DNA of 51,529 bases from the NCBI GenBank assembly GCA_944322815.1, contig CALUQB010000020.1, positions 1 to 51,529 on the forward strand, in the 5' to 3' direction. Position numbers and translations under genes: made by a program. Below are positions 47,311 to 51,529 of the stretch, piece after piece. Each line of letters begins with the position of its first letter. Position 1 is the stretch's first letter. The notes under the pieces were generated by a model. The model was not told the DNA's origin and did no database searches. It saw only the letters and a list, made by a program, of their open reading frames with translations. The stretch is from an uncultured Bacteroidales bacterium. GTDB lineage: Bacteria > Bacteroidota > Bacteroidia > Bacteroidales > UBA932.

Positions 47311-47339
47311 AGTTCCCTCAAGACGAAAGAACCCTAAAA
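47311..47339 (-). promoter_or_regulatory. Bipartite motif upstream of fecR (candidate ECF promoter)
   Basis: TTTAGGGTT, nine bases, then TGAGGGAACT on the minus strand, ending 32 bases before the fecR start. It matches the motif before the GH20 gene (26344-26372) in both blocks and spacing, while the nine bases between differ. This is what a promoter read by the ECF sigma factor encoded next door would look like (inference). Confidence 0.55.
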
Positions 47340-47416
47340 ATAAATTGAAATTTTTCCGGTTTTGCACTGTCGGACCCGTCCGGGTCCGTTGCCGGCTCAG
47401 AAAGCAGGAAACGGCA

Positions 47417-47989
47417 CTATATGCCCAGCAATATGCCGACAAGCGGAAGATAATCTTTCAAAGACACTCTCAATGCCTTGAGAGCCTTCGTCATATGATA
47501 TTCGACGGCTTTCTCGGTGATGCCGAGCTCCGATGCTATCTCCCTGTTGCTCAATCCCTGGAATCTGCTCAGACTGAATATCCTGTCGGTTTTCTTGCCC
47601 AAAGTCTTCAAGGTGGAATTCAGGATTTTCTGCACATCACCCGCGAACAAGGTATGCGGATCACATGACTGGAGACTGTCGATCCTGAACTGGAGTTCAT
47701 CCTGAATCGAAGAACTCATTTCTCCCTGGACACGCATTCTGACACTTTCATGTCTGAGATATTGGAGAGCCTTGTTCCTTATGACTGAAAAAAGGAAAGG
47801 AAGTACCATTTCTATTTCCTCACCGGAAGCCTTCCGCTCCCAGTATACGGACATGGCTTCGGCAGCCAGCGACTCCGCCGTATGACTGTCGAAGACATAT
47901 GATTTCGCGAAAAGAATGCACCTGCGGTAATATCGTGACCAGTTGTCTTCAAAATCAACGTTTTCCTTTTTTCTCCCTCCTGACATCAT
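47417..47989 (-). CDS. ECF RNA polymerase sigma factor
   Basis: This 190-residue extracytoplasmic-function sigma factor has region 2 (YYRRCILFAKSYVFDSHTAE and FLFSVIRNKALQYLRH) and region 4 with a helix-turn-helix (FQGLSNREIASELGITEKAVEYHMTKAL). The Bacteroidota ECF/FecR/SusC arrangement identifies it as the regulator of this locus. The frame is open up to 48049, but the start at 47989 (MMSGGRKK) is preferred: it gives the usual 17-residue lead into region 2 and follows a -7 box at 48010-48017 that would lie inside a longer version. Confidence 0.9.
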   Translation of the reverse strand: MMSGGRKKENVDFEDNWSRYYRRCILFAKSYVFDSHTAESLAAEAMSVYWERKASGEEIEMVLPFLFSVIRNKALQYLRHESVRMRVQGEMSSSIQDELQFRIDSLQSCDPHTLFAGDVQKILNSTLKTLGKKTDRIFSLSRFQGLSNREIASELGITEKAVEYHMTKALKALRVSLKDYLPLVGILLGI

Positions 47990-48009
47990 AATCTGCGATT
48001 TCAGCCGCA

Positions 48010-48017
48010 CAAACTTA
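48010..48017 (-). promoter_or_regulatory. Bacteroidota -7 box for the ECF sigma gene
   Basis: The minus strand reads TAAGTTTG, an exact TAnnTTTG match, with transcription expected near 48003. No TTG at -33 was found. Together with the box at 48066-48073 it makes this a divergent promoter region. Confidence 0.45.
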
Positions 48018-48065
48018 ATAAGTTTTTTCATATTTTCCACCAGCTGCATTGTCGAAATTTTTTGT

Positions 48066-48073
48066 TAAGTTTG
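48066..48073 (+). promoter_or_regulatory. Bacteroidota -7 box for the WYL regulator gene
   Basis: TAAGTTTG on the plus strand matches TAnnTTTG, with a start near 48080 and a leader of about 55 bases. A TTG at 48049-48051 is 14 bases upstream, shorter than the usual 19-21. Confidence 0.45.
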
Positions 48074-48135
48074 GCCTTTGTTTGGACAGGCGGCCTCATC
48101 AGAGGCAAGTTTTCCTGCCGTAAAAAACGAAAAGA

Positions 48136-49041
48136 ATGGTCACGGAACTGCTGAACAAATACATCTGGCTGGTGCAGAAATTCATCACGGCCGGAGACCG
48201 GGGACTGAGCATGGAGGAAATCGGAAACGCATGGGAACGCAAATTCGGCACCTCCTATGCCAGACGCACTTTCAACAATCACAGGGAAGCCATAGGAGAA
48301 GTCTTCGGCATAGCCATAGAATGCGACAGAAGTACGAACAAATATTTCATCCCTGACAGCTGCAGCATTTCCGACAAGGACACGGGGATTTCATGGCTTA
48401 TCGATACTTTCACCGTAAACAACATGCTCTCCCTGTCGAAAGAGAAGCTGTCCGGGCGCATATCCGTGGAAGAAGTTCCCTCCGGAAGGAAATTCCTGAC
48501 ACCGCTCATGTCCGCCATGCAGGAGAACAATCCTGTCGAGATCATGTACCGGAAATACGGAGCCGGACAGGCGGAAAAACGCCACGTACATCCATACGGG
48601 ATAAAGGAATCAGCCCAGAGATGGTATCTGGTAGGCTGGTCGGAAGAGAGGAAAAGCTGCAGGGTCTATGCCCTGGACAGGATCGAAAGACTCACGGTCC
48701 TGCCTGAGACATTCGCAATGCCTGCCGGATTCGACATCGATTCCCTGTTCGCAACATCATTCGGCAGCTATCTGCCGTCAGGGCCGGCGCAGAAAATCTT
48801 TTTCAGGGCCTTCGGCAATGAAAGTTCCTATATCAGGGATCTGCCACTGCATCACACGCAAAAAATCGAAGGGGAAGACGGGGATTCAATGATTTTTTCC
48901 ATATTTGTAGCTCCGGACCGTGCCCTGCTGCTGGAATTCCTGCGTCATGGGCCGGGCGTGGAAGTCATATCACCTGAAAACGTGAGACAGGCCATACGTG
49001 AGCTGACTGCCGAAATGGCCGGACTCTATTCCGGGAAATGA
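48136..49041 (+). CDS. WYL-domain transcriptional regulator
   Basis: This 301-residue cytoplasmic regulator has an N-terminal winged helix-turn-helix (about 1-75; ARRTFNNHREAIGEVFG) and a WYL domain (about 130-205) with the signature QRWYLVGWSEE and the arginine patch YALDRIERL. A C-terminal WCX-type part follows. WYL domains sense ligands such as nucleic acids or nucleotides and often control stress or defence genes. No defence genes are nearby. It is divergent from the sigma factor gene and 33 bases upstream of an S9 peptidase gene. Target and ligand are unknown. Confidence 0.88.
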   Translation: MVTELLNKYIWLVQKFITAGDRGLSMEEIGNAWERKFGTSYARRTFNNHREAIGEVFGIAIECDRSTNKYFIPDSCSISDKDTGISWLIDTFTVNNMLSLSKEKLSGRISVEEVPSGRKFLTPLMSAMQENNPVEIMYRKYGAGQAEKRHVHPYGIKESAQRWYLVGWSEERKSCRVYALDRIERLTVLPETFAMPAGFDIDSLFATSFGSYLPSGPAQKIFFRAFGNESSYIRDLPLHHTQKIEGEDGDSMIFSIFVAPDRALLLEFLRHGPGVEVISPENVRQAIRELTAEMAGLYSGK

Positions 49042-49074
49042 CATCAGGACAAAATTTGAACAAACGACAATAAA

Positions 49075-51426
49075 ATGAATACTTCACCTGTAAAGAACAA
49101 CAAGGCCATCAGAAGCACACTCCAGGCTCTGGCATGGATAGCCGGAATAGCCTGCCTTATTTACGCTGTATCATTTCTGGTCAGAAGAAGTTACGATATC
49201 ATGAAGACAAACACCAGGGAACCCGGCTACATCACATGTCCGGACGTAAAGATCGAAAACGGAAAGATGACTCCCGAAGTACTGCTGGCATTCGGAAAAG
49301 TAACCGACCCGCAGATATCTCCAGACGGGGCCTTTATATTATATAATGTATCATACACGTCCATCCGGAAAAACCGCTCGTGTGCAAATCTGTATATTTG
49401 CAATGCCGATGGCAGCGGAAGGCAGCAGCTCACTGCCAGCGCACACTCCATCAGCAATGCGAGATGGTGCGACGGAGGAAAGAAAATCATCTACCTCCGG
49501 GACGGACAGATATGGATAGCCGGACTCAGGCATGGAAAAAAAGGATGGAGCTTGCGGAACGAAGACAGGATCTCCGACATCCCTGCCGGAATCCGTGAAT
49601 TCAAACTGTCACCGGACCAGACCCGGCTGATGTACACCAGCACCGTGAAGAGCGGAGTCAACAGACCGTCCGACCTGTACAAGGACCTGAAAAAATCCGA
49701 TGCGATCATCACTGATGACCTGATGTACAGGCACTGGGACCATTGGGTGACAGAACTCCCCCATACCTTCATAGCCGACATCAACGTGAAATCCCCTAAA
49801 TCGAAAGGCATACGGAAAGAGAATTCCACCGACATTCTGGCGAATGAAAAAGGACTTTATGAACTTCCTGCCGAACCGTTCAGCGGTATCGAGCAGCTGG
49901 CATGGAGTCCGGACGGGAAGACCATAGCCTATTCATGCAAGAAACTCGAAGGAAAGGAATATGCGTTTTCCACTGATTCCGAAATCTATCTGTATGATGT
50001 AGCTTCCGGTTCCTGCACCCGGATAGAGATGGGCGGAGGTTATGACACCTGTCCCGTATGGTCGCCTGACGGCAGGAAGCTGTGCTGGCTGAGCATGGAA
50101 AGAGACGGCTATGAGGCTGACAAACAAAGGCTCATGGTAGCGGACATCGACTGGAAGATCCAGGTCGGAGAAGAAGGGAAACGTCTCCCGATGATAAGCG
50201 GCATCAGGGACCTGACTGCCGGTTTCAAATACAATGCGGCCGGCCCGGTATGGGATTCCTCATCGGAAAAAATCTATTTTAACGCATTGGCCGAAGGCCT
50301 TCAGGGAATATTCGTCGCTGACATGACCGGTGACGGCAGTATAGAGAGGGTGACAGGAGACGATCTCTGGTACGATTTCAGTTCGCCTTTCCATATTGCA
50401 TCCGGAGACGGGGTGACTTCGCTGCTCACGAGCTGGTGCAGCATGGACTTCCCTACCGAGCTTGTGGCCGTGGACATCACCGGCGACAGTACGGCTCTCC
50501 GGCCTCTGACTTCCGAAAATTCCGCACTTCTCGACAGACTGGCAGAAACTGTCACCGAAGCCCGCCATATCAGGACAGTTGACGGAAAGGACATGCTGAC
50601 GTGGGTGATATATCCGCCTGATTTCGATGAGACCAAGGTCTACCCTTCCATCCTGATATGTCTCGGCGGTCCGCAGGGAACTCTCAGCCAGGGGTGGTCT
50701 TACAGATGGAATTACAGACTGATGGCTTCACAGGGTTACGTGGTGGTGCTTCCCAACAGACGGGGAACCACGGCTTTCGGGCAGGAATGGACGGAACAGA
50801 TTTCCGGAGACTATTGCGGACTGAACATCCAGGACTACATTTCCGCCGCCAAGGCTCTCAAAGCTGAAAAATACATCGGGAAGATGGCTGCCTGCGGAGC
50901 CAGCTACGGAGGATATTCCGTATACTATCTCTGCGGCGTGCACGGTGATGTCTTCGATGCATTCGTAGCACATGCCGGCATATTCAACGAAGAACACATG
51001 TACATGACCACTGAAGAGATGTGGTTCCCTAACTGGGACAACGGCGGCCTTCATGAGTACGAAGTGACGGATGATTTCCGTGAAGGCAGGCATCCGACAG
51101 GGCCGGAAGGTGACGGGGAGACATTCGGCGGTATCAGACAGGGCGGATCTCCGTGGAGCACCCTGCCTGCAGCCAGACGACATTATGCGAATTCTCCGCA
51201 CAAATTCGTGACCGCATGGCATACGCCTTTGCTGGTGACTCACGGAGGCATGGATTTCAGGGTTCCGGTTGATGAAGGAATGGCTGCATACAACGCGGCA
51301 CAGATGATGGGTGTACCTTCGGAACTCATCATTTTCCCGGATGAAAACCACTGGATACTGAAACCTCAGAACGCTCTGCTCTGGCACAGGGAATATTTCA
51401 AATGGCTGGACAGGTGGTGCAAATAA
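49075..51426 (+). CDS. S9-family prolyl oligopeptidase-type serine peptidase, membrane-anchored
   Basis: This 783-residue peptidase has one N-terminal membrane segment (LAWIAGIACLIYAVSFLV), a beta-propeller built of WD40-like PD40 repeats (about 80-450; for example LAWSPDGKTIAYS and PVWSPDGRKLCWLS) and a C-terminal alpha/beta-hydrolase domain. The catalytic triad is Ser610 (GASYGGYS), Asp727 (HGGMDFRVP) and His759 (ENHWIL). It resembles dipeptidyl/acylaminoacyl peptidases that trim peptides in the periplasm. Whether it belongs to the glycan locus is unclear; tRNA-Arg follows 29 bases downstream. A near-match -7 box (AAAATTTG, 49051-49058) lies before its start. Confidence 0.93.
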   Translation: MNTSPVKNNKAIRSTLQALAWIAGIACLIYAVSFLVRRSYDIMKTNTREPGYITCPDVKIENGKMTPEVLLAFGKVTDPQISPDGAFILYNVSYTSIRKNRSCANLYICNADGSGRQQLTASAHSISNARWCDGGKKIIYLRDGQIWIAGLRHGKKGWSLRNEDRISDIPAGIREFKLSPDQTRLMYTSTVKSGVNRPSDLYKDLKKSDAIITDDLMYRHWDHWVTELPHTFIADINVKSPKSKGIRKENSTDILANEKGLYELPAEPFSGIEQLAWSPDGKTIAYSCKKLEGKEYAFSTDSEIYLYDVASGSCTRIEMGGGYDTCPVWSPDGRKLCWLSMERDGYEADKQRLMVADIDWKIQVGEEGKRLPMISGIRDLTAGFKYNAAGPVWDSSSEKIYFNALAEGLQGIFVADMTGDGSIERVTGDDLWYDFSSPFHIASGDGVTSLLTSWCSMDFPTELVAVDITGDSTALRPLTSENSALLDRLAETVTEARHIRTVDGKDMLTWVIYPPDFDETKVYPSILICLGGPQGTLSQGWSYRWNYRLMASQGYVVVLPNRRGTTAFGQEWTEQISGDYCGLNIQDYISAAKALKAEKYIGKMAACGASYGGYSVYYLCGVHGDVFDAFVAHAGIFNEEHMYMTTEEMWFPNWDNGGLHEYEVTDDFREGRHPTGPEGDGETFGGIRQGGSPWSTLPAARRHYANSPHKFVTAWHTPLLVTHGGMDFRVPVDEGMAAYNAAQMMGVPSELIIFPDENHWILKPQNALLWHREYFKWLDRWCK

Positions 51427-51436
51427 GAAAATTTAT

Positions 51437-51444
51437 TATATTTG
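51437..51444 (+). promoter_or_regulatory. Bacteroidota -7 box for tRNA-Arg
   Basis: TATATTTG matches TAnnTTTG exactly, and the expected start near 51451 is a few bases before the mature tRNA at 51456. No -33 TTG was found. Confidence 0.55.
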
Positions 51445-51455
51445 CAGTCCTTTTC

Positions 51456-51527
51456 GCCTCCGTAGTTTAATGGATAGAATTTCAGATTCCGGTTCTGACG
51501 GTTGGGGTTCGATTCCCCACGGGGGTA
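51456..51527 (+). tRNA. tRNA-Arg (anticodon CCG)
   Basis: The 72-base cloverleaf is complete. Acceptor stem GCCTCCG (51456-51462) pairs with CGGGGGT (51520-51526), with G-T wobble at two positions. The anticodon stem TCAGA/TCTGA (51482-51486, 51494-51498) encloses loop TTCCGGT with anticodon CCG (51489-51491), reading the Arg codon CGG. The T arm carries GGTTCGATTCC. The discriminator base is A at 51527 and no CCA is encoded, so the end must be added after RNase Z cleavage. Confidence 0.93.
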
Positions 51528-51529
51528 CA

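Noticed and set aside
51528-51529. Encoded CCA end of tRNA-Arg
   Set aside because: After the discriminator A the bases read CA at the window edge, not CCA.

Overview
The window is a chromosomal segment of a Bacteroidota (Bacteroidales) bacterium, probably an anaerobic gut or rumen type. The evidence is paired SusC/SusD genes, an ECF sigma/FecR pair, BACON and fimbrillin-type lipoproteins, absence of Shine-Dalgarno sites, and promoters of the Bacteroidota form TTG-N19/20-TAnnTTTG (complete ahead of rpsA and corA). Base composition looks close to 50% GC. I cannot place the genus; a Rikenellaceae-like lineage is only a guess. No insertion sequence, prophage or CRISPR array was seen.

Positions 1-18800 are mainly housekeeping. 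On the minus strand a GGGtGRT protein and a NifU-like scaffold form a two-gene unit. A plus-strand run follows: an unknown membrane protein, a C11 (clostripain) lipoprotein, uvrB, a long RelA/SpoT homologue with a degraded hydrolase site, and a C_GCAxxG_C_C protein. The minus strand then carries rpsA, rnz, a GH73/LysM lipoprotein and mltG, a 51-residue YqaE/Pmp3 protein, corA, mntP and recR.

Positions 17931-48050, all minus strand, form a large polysaccharide utilisation locus. In transcription order: ECF sigma factor; FecR anti-sigma; a SusC transducer with an STN domain; SusD; a second, short SusC; its SusD; a BACON lipoprotein; a 48-residue peptide; a fimbrillin/BACON lipoprotein; GH16; secreted phosphoesterase; a (alpha/alpha)6 glycosidase-like protein; GH3; GH20; a zinc metalloprotease; GH2 beta-galactosidase; and a BadF-type (GlcNAc kinase-like) kinase. 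The kinase overlaps recR by four bases. The likely scheme is surface binding and GH16 cleavage, SusCD import, periplasmic trimming by GH2/GH3/GH20, then cytoplasmic phosphorylation. The enzyme set and sigma/anti-sigma control suit a host glycan such as mucin O-glycan, but GH16 plus GH3 also suits a beta-1,3-glucan. On the plus strand beyond it lie a WYL regulator, an S9 peptidase and tRNA-Arg(CCG).

Four observations stand out. (1) The STN-SusC is out of frame at a run of eight G exactly at the signal-peptide junction: a candidate phase switch, or a sequencing error. (2) The bipartite motif TTTAGGGTT-N9-TGAGGGAACT lies upstream of both fecR and the GH20 gene 21 kb away, and may be the promoter read by the local ECF sigma factor. 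(3) An acidic 48-residue peptide is packed between the two surface lipoproteins. (4) Those lipoproteins share a C-terminal module of about 190 residues that I cannot assign.
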